From positions 992,001-1,056,000 of the forward strand of contig NZ_OW712331.1 in assembly GCF_940677205.1 (NCBI RefSeq): a stretch of 64,000 nt of DNA. Reading direction: 5' to 3'. The notes below the pieces were generated by a model that was not told where the DNA came from, searched no databases, and saw only the letters and a list, made by a program, of their open reading frames with translations. Below, one piece after another: positions 18,871 to 28,688 of this stretch; within the stretch, counting starts at the first letter, position 1, and the number at the start of each line of letters is the position of its first letter. The DNA is from [Clostridium] colinum (GTDB lineage Bacteria > Bacillota > Clostridia > Lachnospirales > CAG-274). The position numbers and the translations under genes are program-made.

Positions 18871-21120
18871 TTATAAATTTTTTAATTTAAAATCTGACAC
18901 TGAAGAATAGAAAATTTCTGCTTGGCTTGCAAGCTCTTCTGATGCTGATGCTGATTGTTCACTTGCACTAGCATTATTTTGTGTAACAGATGATATTTGT
19001 TCAATTCCATCTGCTATTTGCTCAATAGATTTTTCTTGTTCTTTAGATGACATTGCACAAGAAGAAGTAAGAACAGAAATTTCCTCTATTTGTTTAACTA
19101 TACTAACTAAAGATTTAGCTGTATCATTTGCAATTTTTGAACCTTCAGATACTTTTTCAACTGAACTTTCTATAAGCTCTGTTGTTTCTTTAGCAGCTTG
19201 TTGGCTTCTAGCAGCAAGGCTTCTAACTTCTTCTGCAACAACTGCAAATCCTTTACCATGTTCACCAGCACGAGCGGCTTCTACGGCTGCATTAAGTGCT
19301 AATATATTTGTTTGGAAAGCTATATCATCTATTACTTTTATTATGTTAGATATACTATTAGAAGCATTATTTATTTCATCCATAGCTAATAACATATTAT
19401 CCATTTGTTTGCTACCTTCATTAGCATTATTTCTAGCTTGTAATGCAAGTTCATTAGCTGTTTCAGAACTATTTACATTATCAATAGATTGTTTAGAAAT
19501 TACACTAATAGTTTCATTAAGCTTTTCAACAAAACTAGACTGTTGTGTTGCCCCTTCCGCTAAAGATGTACTAGCTTGTGATATTTGTTTAGAACCAACA
19601 GATACCTGTTCGGCTGATGATATAATATCTTTTGTAAGTATATTAAGATTGTGAACAATTAAATTAACAGATCTTTGTATTTCTTCAAAATCTCCTACAT
19701 AATCTTTATCTATAGATACGTCAAAGTTTTTATTTGCCATTTCATTTAATATATGAGAGATTTCAGAAATGTAAGAATCAATAGTTTCAGCAGTATAATT
19801 TACTGTTTTCTTAATTATGTTAAATTCACCTTTATATTCATTTGTTATTCTATGTGAGAAATTACCCATTGCAAATTGATTAAGAGCATTTTGAGTTTCT
19901 TTAATAGGAGTAACTACATTTTCTACAAATTGATTTAATCCATCTGTAGTTTCTTTCCATTGTCCTACATATTTTGAAGTATTAAGCCTAAATTCTAAGT
20001 TTCCTTCATTTGCAGCTTTTATAAGGCTTGATATATCTTTTGAAACACTTTTTAATGCACTTTGCACTGCAATAATACCATTTTTAATTAAAGACTTATC
20101 TCCTGGGAAATCTTTAACATTTACATCAAAATTTCCTTCTCCAAAATCTTTTATTTTATCTAATACATATAAAGAATCATCTATTAAGTTATTAGTTGCA
20201 ATATTTATTGCATTAGTCGCTTCTTTAAATGAGCCTTCATATTTATCAATATTTATTCTATAAGATACATTTCCTTTATCAAGCTCGGCAGATAATTTAT
20301 TTATATCTTCAAGTATAGATTGGAAAGTTTCAGACATATCGGAAATAGCATTAGATAATTCACCTAGCTCATCTCTAGTGTTTGTCCTACAACTTGTGTT
20401 TAAATCTCCTCTAGAAACATCTAAAGCTATACCCTTTAATTTTTCTAAAGGTTTTCTAATATCTCTTGTTAATTTTATTCCAAATAACATTACAAATATT
20501 TGTATTATAGCAAAAATTATTAAAAATATTATTTTTTGTATTATAGACTGTTTTTCAGATTTTTTTAAATCATCTGATAGACTTTGAAATGCTTCCATAG
20601 GTGTATTATATACTGCTGAAAATAGATTATTGCCTACTTCTGTTAATTTAGCATCTAATTCTTTAGCTTTAGTAGTATTTCCAGAAGCAATGTAATTAAT
20701 AGATTCTATAAATCCATTATAATACTCATCTAGCCAACTTATTATAGAATTTAAAAGGTCTATTTCTTCTTTTCTAAAATTATTTTTATTATCTGATTGT
20801 ACAATTGATAGATATTCCTCCAGATGTTTTTTAGCTATTGTATAAACTTGTTCAATTTCAGATTTTATACTATTAGCATTACTAGCATTTATTTTAGAAA
20901 TACTATTAAATGCTACTACCCTTAAATTAGTAACATCTTCTATAACATTTATGCCTTGAGTTACTATTTGTTCATTAGAAGTTATAGATTCTTGATAATG
21001 TTTGTTCATAAAGTCAATAGAATTTATTCCTAATAAACCTAATAGAAATACTAAAATAGATATTAACCCAAAACAAATAGAAAATTTAATTTTAATTTTC
21101 AAATTCTTATACCAGTTCAT
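18871..21120 (-). CDS. Methyl-accepting chemotaxis protein
   Basis: Membrane chemoreceptor. First membrane helix at about residues 11-33, extracellular four-helix sensor to ~185, second helix ~190-212 ([17 protein letters not shown]), then HAMP ([14 protein letters not shown]...[10 protein letters not shown]). Several further HAMP-like segments follow at 270-500, before the signalling hairpin with the conserved tip [18 protein letters not shown] and EVRSLAARS. The start is the ATG at 21120; the GTG three codons upstream lies inside the AAAGGTGG ribosome binding site. 749 aa with unusually long poly-HAMP linker. Ligand unknown. No che genes are near. Confidence 0.92.
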   Translation of the reverse strand: MNWYKNLKIKIKFSICFGLISILVFLLGLLGINSIDFMNKHYQESITSNEQIVTQGINVIEDVTNLRVVAFNSISKINASNANSIKSEIEQVYTIAKKHLEEYLSIVQSDNKNNFRKEEIDLLNSIISWLDEYYNGFIESINYIASGNTTKAKELDAKLTEVGNNLFSAVYNTPMEAFQSLSDDLKKSEKQSIIQKIIFLIIFAIIQIFVMLFGIKLTRDIRKPLEKLKGIALDVSRGDLNTSCRTNTRDELGELSNAISDMSETFQSILEDINKLSAELDKGNVSYRINIDKYEGSFKEATNAINIATNNLIDDSLYVLDKIKDFGEGNFDVNVKDFPGDKSLIKNGIIAVQSALKSVSKDISSLIKAANEGNLEFRLNTSKYVGQWKETTDGLNQFVENVVTPIKETQNALNQFAMGNFSHRITNEYKGEFNIIKKTVNYTAETIDSYISEISHILNEMANKNFDVSIDKDYVGDFEEIQRSVNLIVHNLNILTKDIISSAEQVSVGSKQISQASTSLAEGATQQSSFVEKLNETISVISKQSIDNVNSSETANELALQARNNANEGSKQMDNMLLAMDEINNASNSISNIIKVIDDIAFQTNILALNAAVEAARAGEHGKGFAVVAEEVRSLAARSQQAAKETTELIESSVEKVSEGSKIANDTAKSLVSIVKQIEEISVLTSSCAMSSKEQEKSIEQIADGIEQISSVTQNNASASEQSASASEELASQAEIFYSSVSDFKLKNL

Positions 21121-21302
21121 AAAAACCACCTTTTCTTAAATTTTGTATATTTAATAATTTTTTCAACTAATTATAACATATATTTTATAATTATTCTAGT
21201 ATTTTTTAATATAAATTTTAATATTTATAAGTTATAAAAGTTAAATAGTAGTATTTTATTCTATATAAATACATAATATAATTTATCATAGAGTGATTTA
21301 TT

Positions 21303-21644
21303 ATGACAAAAAATGATTTAATACAACTATCATCAAGAATAAAATCAAGACGAAAATCTCTAGCTTATACTCAAGAAGATATTGCTGAAAAATTAGGACT
21401 ATCATACAGTCATTATAGTAAAATAGAAAATGCTATTTCTTTTCCATCATTAGATACACTTATAAAAATATCTAAAATATTTGGGCTATCTCTTGATAAT
21501 CATGTTTTTGGTGAAAAAAATAATACAAATTTAGATTTTACAAAATTAAACAATATTATAAATGATTTAAAAAATAATAAATCTCAAAAAATATCTGATT
21601 TAAAAACTTTTATAAAATTATTAGAAGTAATTGATAATGTATAA
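21303..21644 (+). CDS. Small Xre-family transcriptional regulator
   Basis: DNA-binding protein of 113 aa. The helix-turn-helix fills residues ~10-65 (RIKSRRKSLAYTQEDIAEKLG ... YSKIENAISFPSLDTLIKI), followed by a short, Lys/Asn-rich tail without a recognised sensor domain. It is divergent from the chemoreceptor and no toxin partner is adjacent. Target unknown. The ribosome binding site is weak (GAGTGA). Confidence 0.85.
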   Translation: MTKNDLIQLSSRIKSRRKSLAYTQEDIAEKLGLSYSHYSKIENAISFPSLDTLIKISKIFGLSLDNHVFGEKNNTNLDFTKLNNIINDLKNNKSQKISDLKTFIKLLEVIDNV

Positions 21645-21873
21645 AATTTATTGTAAAAGTTTTATGTTCAAAGAATATATCAAAAAGTTTTAACTTTATT
21701 TTTAAATGTTCAATTAGTATTAATTATTTTAATCAAATAAAAAATAACAATTATTAATATTTATTACATAATCAATAATTGTTATTAAATATTTCTAATT
21801 ATTTATGTATTAGATAATTTTTATTAGTATTACTATTTACTTTATTTAATAGATAGTTAAAATTTATTATATA

Positions 21874-22237
21874 TTAATGTAACTCTTTTAAAATTTCTTT
21901 ATCAATTTTATATGTATTTCTAAATTGTTTAATAAACTTTTTACATGTTTCAAAATCTATTAATACATTTTTTCTAGTCGTTCTATATTTACATATACAG
22001 ATAATTTATTGTTACAATAATCATTTTGTTTTTGAATTATTTCTGGAGTATCACTTATTATAGTACCATAACCATAATACCTTTGGGATATTATTTACTA
22101 TTTCCACTTATATAAAACAATATTTTATACCCTTTACGCATTGATTTATTAGCTATAAATGTATTTACTGTATTTATATTTGTATTATTAAAAATATCCC
22201 AAGTTTTAAGGTTTATTATTGAAATATATACTTCCAT
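21874..22237 (-). pseudogene. Decayed EVE/PUA-like domain gene
   Basis: Reads from an ATG with AGGAG upstream as MEVYISIINLKTWDIF and KGYKILFYISG, then stops. Similarity continues in a second frame (YYGYGTIISDTPEI, NKLSVYV) and a third (KYRTTRKNVLIDFE) to a stop at 21874. The order of these pieces matches an EVE-type modified-nucleotide-binding fold of ~120 aa, so at least two frameshifts have broken it. The surrounding 1.1 kb has no other gene. Family assignment is by eye. Confidence 0.55.
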
Positions 22238-22700
22238 TTTTTACTCCTAACTTTTAAATTATTATTAACTTATATTTTATTATTTGAAATATAAATTGTC
22301 AATTAAAATATGTTCATAAGTTTATTATTATTTATAGAAATGCAATTTAAAATACTTTATTTTTGACTATCACTAACATGTAAATTTAATGATTTTTAAT
22401 ATTATGATTTTCTATAACACTTAAGATTAATAATATTCTTAAATATAAAATATAGTTTAAATTTTTCATCTAAAATATTCCTATTTTAGAAAAATATTTA
22501 TTATAGTAGTTAAATTGATATCTAATTATTTTTAAATATATGTATTAAAAAAATTTTTTTGATGCACTCTTTATTTTGAAATATAAATACTGTTACAAAA
22601 TTAACAGTATTATATTAAACATTTAAAATTATCTATTTTTTCATTTATTCTAAAAATAGTAATTTTGGGTTTAATGTATTATTTACTTCCAAAATTACAC
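22238..22700. other. Gene-free AT-rich spacer
   Basis: About 460 bp between the decayed EVE-like gene and the hcp terminator. I see no ORF with a ribosome binding site and no clear repeat. Confidence 0.5.
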
Positions 22701-22754
22701 AAAAAAGTTGCATACTGATTAGTTAAATCGCCACTAAAATCATATACAACTTTT
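22701..22754 (-). terminator. Terminator after hcp
   Basis: Stem AAAAAAGTTG... pairing with CAACTTTT (one internal mismatch), 30-nt loop; six T follow on the minus strand. Shares the GTTGTATAC-type stem with the hairpins at 15896 and 32314. Confidence 0.7.
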
Positions 22755-22768
22755 ATTATATATATTTT

Positions 22769-24412
22769 TTATTTTAAACAATTTTTTAAATCATCTTGTG
22801 CATTAGTAATAGGTTTTATATCAAATGTATTAACTAAATAGTTAAGTACATTTTCACTTAAAAATGCTGGTAATGTTGGTCCAATATACATTCCTTTTAT
22901 ACCTAATGATAAAAGTGCTAATAAGTCTGCTACTGCTTTTTGCTCATACCAAGATAATATTATAGATAATGGTAAATCATTTACACTAGTATTAAATGCT
23001 TCTGCTAAAGCTAAAGTTATTTTCACTGCAGAATAAGCATCATTACATTGACCTACATCTAAAAGTCTTGGTATATCTAATATTTCACCAAATGATAACT
23101 TATTAAATCTATATTTACCACAAGCCAAAGTTAATATTACACAATCTTTTGGTACAATTTGAGCAAATTCTGTATAATATTTTCTTTCAGCCCTTGCACC
23201 ATCACATCCACCTATTAAGAAGAAATGTTTTATATCTCCAGATTTAACTAATTCTATTATTCTATCTGCTTTACTTAATAAAGCACTATGTCCAAACCCT
23301 ACTGTTATCTCTTTTCTTTCTTTATCTTCTTCAAATCCCCCAAGTTCTAAAGCCTTTTCTATTATTTCGCTAAAGTCTTTTTCACCATTTTCATTTTTAC
23401 CTATATATTTAATACCTTCCCAACCAACTACACTTGTTGTAAATATTCTATCTTTATAAGAATCTCTAGGTTTCATAATACAATTTGTTGTCATAAGAAT
23501 ACAACCAGGAATATTATCAAATTCTTTTTGTTGGTCTTGCCAAGCTCCACCGAAGTTTCCTACTAAATGTGGATATTTATTTAATTCTGGATATCCGTGC
23601 GAAGGTATCATTTCACCGTGTGTATAAATGTTTATTCCTTTTCCTTCTGTTTGCTTTAATAACATTTCTAAATCTTTTAAATCGTGACCAGAAACTATAA
23701 TAAATGGACCTTTTTTAATATTTATATTTACTTTTGTTGGTGTTGGATTTTTATATATACTAGTATTAGCTTCATCTAGTTTTTTCATAATAGCTACAGA
23801 CATTTCGCCAGTTTTTAATGCTAATTCTATTAAATTTTCTAATGTCAAGCTATTATCTGTAATTAAATATAGTGCTTTAAAGTAAAATTTATCTACTTCA
23901 TCATCATAATATCCTAGCTCTCTAGCTTGGTGTCCATATGCAGATATACCTTTTAAACCATATGTTATAGTTTCTCTTAAAGAACGAATATCTTCATTTA
24001 AATTTTCATCATACATTATTCCTGCACGGATAGAATCCTCTAACATTTCTTTTCTAGTACTACTTAAATTATAAAGAGCTTGTTCATTAATGTCTTCACA
24101 ATTAGTAACTAATTTTCTTAAATCTTCTTTTATAGATTGAGATTTTCTTAATATTTCTTCATGTACATCTTCATCAAAATTTACATTTGTAAGCGTTGTA
24201 AATAATGAATTTTCAACAAATGCAACGATATTTTTATCTATATTTTTACCATCTTCTATTAATTTATTTGCATAATAACTTATTCCTTTTAACTGATATA
24301 TAATTAAGTCTTGTAGTCTTGAAACTTCTGGTGTTTTGCCACAAACACCTATTTTAGTACAGCCTTTACCTCCAGCTGTTTGCTCGCATTGATAACAAAA
24401 CATTTTATTCAT
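22769..24412 (-). CDS. hcp: Hybrid cluster protein (hydroxylamine/NO reductase)
   Basis: Iron-sulfur enzyme that detoxifies NO or reduces hydroxylamine in anaerobes. The N-terminal motif CYQCEQTAGGKGC...C (C-x2-C-x8-C-x5-C) binds a 4Fe cluster. Hybrid-cluster ligands lie in GGCDGARAE, TLACGKYRFN and VGQCNDAYSA. 547 aa, class I/II size. ATG at 24412 follows AAGGAGA. It is transcribed divergently from a Crp/Fnr-type regulator, the usual arrangement for nitrosative-stress control. Confidence 0.95.
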   Translation of the reverse strand: MNKMFCYQCEQTAGGKGCTKIGVCGKTPEVSRLQDLIIYQLKGISYYANKLIEDGKNIDKNIVAFVENSLFTTLTNVNFDEDVHEEILRKSQSIKEDLRKLVTNCEDINEQALYNLSSTRKEMLEDSIRAGIMYDENLNEDIRSLRETITYGLKGISAYGHQARELGYYDDEVDKFYFKALYLITDNSLTLENLIELALKTGEMSVAIMKKLDEANTSIYKNPTPTKVNINIKKGPFIIVSGHDLKDLEMLLKQTEGKGINIYTHGEMIPSHGYPELNKYPHLVGNFGGAWQDQQKEFDNIPGCILMTTNCIMKPRDSYKDRIFTTSVVGWEGIKYIGKNENGEKDFSEIIEKALELGGFEEDKERKEITVGFGHSALLSKADRIIELVKSGDIKHFFLIGGCDGARAERKYYTEFAQIVPKDCVILTLACGKYRFNKLSFGEILDIPRLLDVGQCNDAYSAVKITLALAEAFNTSVNDLPLSIILSWYEQKAVADLLALLSLGIKGMYIGPTLPAFLSENVLNYLVNTFDIKPITNAQDDLKNCLK

Positions 24413-24435
24413 AATAAATCTCCTTATAAATTAAA

Positions 24436-24460
24436 GTTAATATCTGTTAATATCTGTTTA
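24436..24460. promoter_or_regulatory. 10-bp tandem direct repeats upstream of hcp
   Basis: GTTAATATCT occurs twice in direct succession (24436-24445, 24446-24455), followed by a partial third unit (GTTTAC). The 10-bp period puts units on one face of the helix. Likely a regulator site for hcp. Confidence 0.4.
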
Positions 24461-24536
24461 CAATAAATAAAATTTAATATATAATTAAAATAAAATTATT
24501 GTATATTTATTATATAATATTTTAATTATTAAATCT

Positions 24537-24550
24537 GTTGCATAAACAAC
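24537..24550. promoter_or_regulatory. Palindrome GTTG-N6-CAAC before the regulator gene
   Basis: Sits immediately upstream of the regulator's ribosome binding site. A Crp/Fnr-type dimer could bind it for autoregulation. Short, so chance is possible. Confidence 0.35.
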
Positions 24551-24565
24551 AAAAAGGTGGATAAA

Positions 24566-25249
24566 ATGGAAAAATATATACCAATAATAAAAAAATCAAG
24601 ATTATTTTATAATGTTTCTGACGATGAGATAAAAAATATTTTAAAATGTTTAGCTGTTGATGTAAAAACTTATAAAAAAGGTGAATATATTTATAAAGTA
24701 GGAGATACTATTAATTATTTATCTTTAGTAGTAAGTGGTACTGTACATATAGAAAAAGAAGACTTTTGGGGAAATAAAAATATTTTAATAGAAATCTGTG
24801 AAGGTGAAGTGTTTGGAGAATCTTATGCTTGTATTAATAATGAACCAATTTCGATTAATGCAATTTCTTCATCTAATAGTAAAGTTATACTTTTTGACAT
24901 AAAAAAGGCTTTTAATCCTTCTTGTCCATATTGTTCTTTTAATACAAAATTAATCCAAAACCTAATAATAGCACTTGCAACAAGAAATAAAACTATTACT
25001 GAAAAATTTGAACATTTATCTAAGAGAACAATACGAAACAAATTATTGTCATATTTATCTGAGCAATCTATTAAAAATAAATCATCTTCTTTTTATATAT
25101 ATTTTAATAGACAACAATTAGCAGATTATTTATGCGTTGATAGAAGTGCAATGTCAAAAGAATTATCAAAAATGCGTAAAGAAGGGTTATTAAATTTTAA
25201 TAAAAATTACTTTGAGTTAAATTCAAGTTTTAATTCTACACTTAACTAA
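24566..25249 (+). CDS. Crp/Fnr-family regulator, HcpR-like by context
   Basis: Transcription factor with an N-terminal cyclic-nucleotide-binding-type beta roll (about residues 20-120; KGEYIYKVGD, GEVFGESYA), a dimer helix, and a C-terminal winged HTH with RQQLADYLCVDRSAMSKE. No N-terminal Fnr-type Cys cluster is visible; three Cys in SCPYCSFN are of unknown role. The ATG at 24566 follows AAAGGTGG; an upstream GTG at 24557 is within that site. Divergent from hcp, so it most likely senses NO or redox stress and controls hcp. Confidence 0.85.
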   Translation: MEKYIPIIKKSRLFYNVSDDEIKNILKCLAVDVKTYKKGEYIYKVGDTINYLSLVVSGTVHIEKEDFWGNKNILIEICEGEVFGESYACINNEPISINAISSSNSKVILFDIKKAFNPSCPYCSFNTKLIQNLIIALATRNKTITEKFEHLSKRTIRNKLLSYLSEQSIKNKSSSFYIYFNRQQLADYLCVDRSAMSKELSKMRKEGLLNFNKNYFELNSSFNSTLN

Positions 25250-25291
25250 ATTTATATACCTATTTTGCCACCTTTATTTTTATTTATATTA

Positions 25292-26752
25292 TTATAAATT
25301 TAATGAATCATAAAAATTAAATTCTATTTCTATTTTTTCTTCAAATACTCTAATTTCTTTTACAAAAGTTTTAATAAATTTATTTGAATTTTCATTATTT
25401 AAATTAGAATAAATCAAATTTTCAAAATTATCATTTATATTTTTTTTCAACGCTTCTTCTTTTTTATTAAATTCTTGTTTTTTCTGCATATATATTTCTC
25501 TAGTTAAATTTTCTTTTAAATATTTATCATAAAGATTATCTTTAATATTTTTTATTTGTTGTAACTCTTTTTCATATTTTTTAATAATTATGTTTTTAAA
25601 TACCTTATTATATTCTACCAAATTAGCTCTATATAAAATATACTTAAAAATTATTTCCTTTATTTCACTTTCTTTTATTATAAAATCTTTACAATTATAT
25701 TTATTTGTATATCTTAAAGTACTACATTTATATTTAATGTCTTTTTTATTTATTCTTTGTAAATAATAATTACAATATCCACATTTTAAAGTATTTTTAA
25801 AAATATTATCATTACTTTTACATTTTATTTTAGGATTTTTAAAAATTTTTTGAGCTTCATAAAAAGTATTTTTAGAAATAATTGGTAAATGATGATTTTC
25901 AAAAATAATCCAATTTTCTTTATCTATATTTATATAATTTTTACTTCCCACTTCTTTTATTTCTGTCTTTCCATAAACTCTTTTGCCAATATAAACTTCA
26001 TTTTTTAATATGTTTCTAACTGTTACACTTTTCCAAAATAATTTTCCTTTACATCTACCCAATTTATTTATTTTACCACTATTTATTTTATATTCTAAGG
26101 GTGTTTCTATTTTATTTTCATTTAAAAATTTAGCTATTTGTGTAAAACTTTTTCCTTCACAAGCCATATTAAAAATTTTTTTAACAATATCTGACACATT
26201 TTCATCTATTTCAAATTTATGTTTATCTTCACTTGATATAATATAACCATAGGGCGCAGAAGATGTTGGTATCTTCCCTATTTTAGCATTATTTAATTGT
26301 GTTGTTTTAACTTTTTTTGATAAATCTTTACTATAGTAATTATACAAAATATTTTTAAAATTTAAATTAAAATAGTTATTATATGTAATTTCATTATTAC
26401 TATCATAATTATCATTAATAGATATAAACCTTACATTTAAAACTGGGAATATATTTTCTAAATATTGGGAAGTTTCTATATAATTTCTTCCAAATCGTGA
26501 TAAATCTTTTACTATGATACAATTAATTTTTTTATTATTAACATCATTTAAAAGACGTATAATTCCTTTTCTCATAAAATTTGTAGCTGTTTTTCCATCA
26601 TCTTCATATTCTAAAATTTTATAATATTTTAAATTATTACTTAATATATAATTATAAATATACTGTCTTTGATTAGTTATACTATTGCTTTCATTTTGAC
26701 TGTTTTCATCTTCTTTAGAAACTCTCAAATAAATGCCTATATTATATAGCAT
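25292..26752 (-). CDS. Large serine recombinase, solitary
   Basis: Site-specific recombinase of the resolvase/invertase fold, large type. The catalytic Ser is S12 in YLRVSKED; the resolvase domain runs to ~150 (KDLSRFGRNY). A recombinase domain follows (GKIPTSSAPYGY...), then a zinc ribbon (CGYCNYYLQ...C...C) and a coiled coil rich in Lys/Glu near 410-450. 486 aa, near the usual 500-550. No phage, conjugation or cargo genes flank it: hcp's regulator is on one side and a housekeeping antiporter on the other. It may be the remnant of an element or may flip or excise a distant target. I could not find att sites by eye. Confidence 0.88.
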   Translation of the reverse strand: MLYNIGIYLRVSKEDENSQNESNSITNQRQYIYNYILSNNLKYYKILEYEDDGKTATNFMRKGIIRLLNDVNNKKINCIIVKDLSRFGRNYIETSQYLENIFPVLNVRFISINDNYDSNNEITYNNYFNLNFKNILYNYYSKDLSKKVKTTQLNNAKIGKIPTSSAPYGYIISSEDKHKFEIDENVSDIVKKIFNMACEGKSFTQIAKFLNENKIETPLEYKINSGKINKLGRCKGKLFWKSVTVRNILKNEVYIGKRVYGKTEIKEVGSKNYINIDKENWIIFENHHLPIISKNTFYEAQKIFKNPKIKCKSNDNIFKNTLKCGYCNYYLQRINKKDIKYKCSTLRYTNKYNCKDFIIKESEIKEIIFKYILYRANLVEYNKVFKNIIIKKYEKELQQIKNIKDNLYDKYLKENLTREIYMQKKQEFNKKEEALKKNINDNFENLIYSNLNNENSNKFIKTFVKEIRVFEEKIEIEFNFYDSLNL

Positions 26753-26896
26753 TTAAAAACACCTTCTATCCTTGAAATATTATAATAAATAAGTTTAAAT
26801 ATAATTAAAGTTATTCATTATTTAATTTATACTCATTATTTTTTTAAATTATTAAAACTATTTTTATAAAATATCTTTAAAATTACTTATTTTATA

Positions 26897-26931
26897 AAAA
26901 GCCATATTAAAATATTTTCAATATGGCTTTT
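26897..26931 (-). terminator. Terminator after antiporter gene
   Basis: A perfect 12-bp stem (AAAAGCCATATT and inverse), 11-nt loop, and TTTTT on the minus strand. Confidence 0.85.
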
Positions 26932-26974
26932 AAATACTGTATAAATTTTATTATATTTCTATATATTTTTAATT

Positions 26975-28159
26975 TTAATCTATTTGTTCTGATGCTTTTT
27001 TACCAGACAATACTAATTTTAACATAATAGGTGTTAATAATGTTGTAAATATTACAACAATAACAACAGCTGGAAAAAGAGTTTCATCTAATAAGCCAGC
27101 TTTAGCACCTTTTTGAGCAACTATTAAAGATACTTCACCTCTAGCTACCATACCTGTACCAATAGCTAACGCAGTAAAGCTATTAAATTTACAGATTTTA
27201 GCACCTATAAAACAACCAACAACTTTTGTTAAAATAGATACTATTAAAAGAACTACAGCAAAAATTAATATTCCCATTGTTATACCGTGTACATTAGTTT
27301 TTATACCTACACTTGCAAAAAATATAGGTGAAAATATTAGATATGATAGTATATTAACTTTTCTTGCTATATAATCTTTAACGCCAATATTGCAAAGAAT
27401 TATACCTGCAAAATATGCACCTGTTAAATCTGCTATTCCAAAAAACTTTTCAGATATATAGGCAAGAATAAAACAAAAAGCTAAAGAATATATAGAAGAT
27501 CTTCTTTTACCGTCTTGTTTTTCAATAAATCCTTTTAATTTGTGTATTATCCAATATAATATACCAATAAAAATAAAGAATAAAACTATTTTTATAAAAA
27601 CACTAGAAGGTTTTACATTAGAATCTGTAACACTTGTAATAACTGTTAATATAATAATCCCTATTATATCGTCTATTATAGCAGCTCCTAATATAGTTGT
27701 ACCCATTTTACCTTTTAATTTGCCCATTTCTCTTAAGGCTTCTATTGCGATAGTAACAGATGTTGATGTAATAATAACACCCATAAATACTGATTTTAGC
27801 ATAAATAATGGGTCTACACTTGCATTTTCTTTATAAAATAGATAATAAACTATAGTTCCTCCAGCTAAAGATACAACAATCTCTATTATAGCTATTATAA
27901 CAGAGGCTATACCAGTCTTTTTAACTTCTTCTAAATCTGTATCAAGACCTGCCAAAAACATAAGCAATATAACGCCCATTTCAGCAGTTTGAACAACAAA
28001 TTCTGTTTCTGTTAATACACCCAATACAGAAGGTCCTAATATAACACCTGCTAATAATGCACCAACAACTTGTGGCATATGAACTTTTTCTGATACTAGC
28101 CCAAAAAATTTAGTTGATAGCAATATAATTGCTATGATTAATAAAAAATCATATTCCAT
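26975..28159 (-). CDS. Na+/H+ antiporter, CPA2 family
   Basis: Membrane cation/proton exchanger of 394 aa, with about 12 membrane segments. Conserved parts include MPQVVGALLAGVILGP in helix 2, LMFLAGLDTDLEEV, and the paired acids in GAAIIDDIIGIII that mark the ion-binding site of electrogenic members. It lacks the C-terminal TrkA/KTN nucleotide domain of Kef proteins, so it is NapA/GerN-like. The start is the ATG at 28159; the GTG upstream at 28168 lies in the GAGGTG ribosome binding site. Single gene with its own terminator. Confidence 0.9.
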   Translation of the reverse strand: MEYDFLLIIAIILLSTKFFGLVSEKVHMPQVVGALLAGVILGPSVLGVLTETEFVVQTAEMGVILLMFLAGLDTDLEEVKKTGIASVIIAIIEIVVSLAGGTIVYYLFYKENASVDPLFMLKSVFMGVIITSTSVTIAIEALREMGKLKGKMGTTILGAAIIDDIIGIIILTVITSVTDSNVKPSSVFIKIVLFFIFIGILYWIIHKLKGFIEKQDGKRRSSIYSLAFCFILAYISEKFFGIADLTGAYFAGIILCNIGVKDYIARKVNILSYLIFSPIFFASVGIKTNVHGITMGILIFAVVLLIVSILTKVVGCFIGAKICKFNSFTALAIGTGMVARGEVSLIVAQKGAKAGLLDETLFPAVVIVVIFTTLLTPIMLKLVLSGKKASEQID

Positions 28160-28580
28160 TTTTAACACCTCGTATATTTATTTATCATATATCATATATT
28201 TTACACCTTTAAAAATAAATTTCAACATATTTTTTCATAATATGTTTAGTAAAATTTTAGGATATTTTATATCATTAGTTAAAATTATCTAAAAATATGT
28301 TGAATATTTATTTAAAATTATAATATATATAATTTAAAAATAGATAATAAAAATTTTTATTAAAATTTTTATTAAAATCATAGAAATTATAAAAATTATA
28401 AGTATTATTATTTAATATATTATGTTTTAGTTATACGTTAAATATACTTTATTATATTTTAGCTATATACTTTTGCTACAAATTCCCAACATTTTATTAA
28501 TTATACGGAAAAAATATAAATATTTATAAAAAATTATAATATTTATGTTGAAATTAATATAAAATATGTTAAAATGTAAG

Positions 28581-28608
28581 TTGACTATTTATTTTTTTGG
28601 TATATAAT
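28581..28608 (+). promoter_or_regulatory. Sigma-A promoter of the speA operon
   Basis: TTGACT, 16 bp, TATAAT in the ~530-bp space between divergent genes. The ~75-nt leader has only a 5-bp hairpin (ATATC...GATAT). The rest of the space is featureless. Confidence 0.65.
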
Positions 28609-28688
28609 TAAATATAAAATAAATTTTCAAAAATAAATTATAGAATGGGTGCGATATCTCAAAAGGATATTTAAGGGTGTTATATAAA

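Noticed and set aside
21303-22237. Toxin-antitoxin pair of the Xre gene with the broken gene
   Set aside because: They are on opposite strands, 230 bp apart, and the broken gene resembles an EVE domain, not a toxin family.
28621-28680. Riboswitch in the speA leader
   Set aside because: Only a 5-bp stem is present and no known riboswitch core could be recognised.
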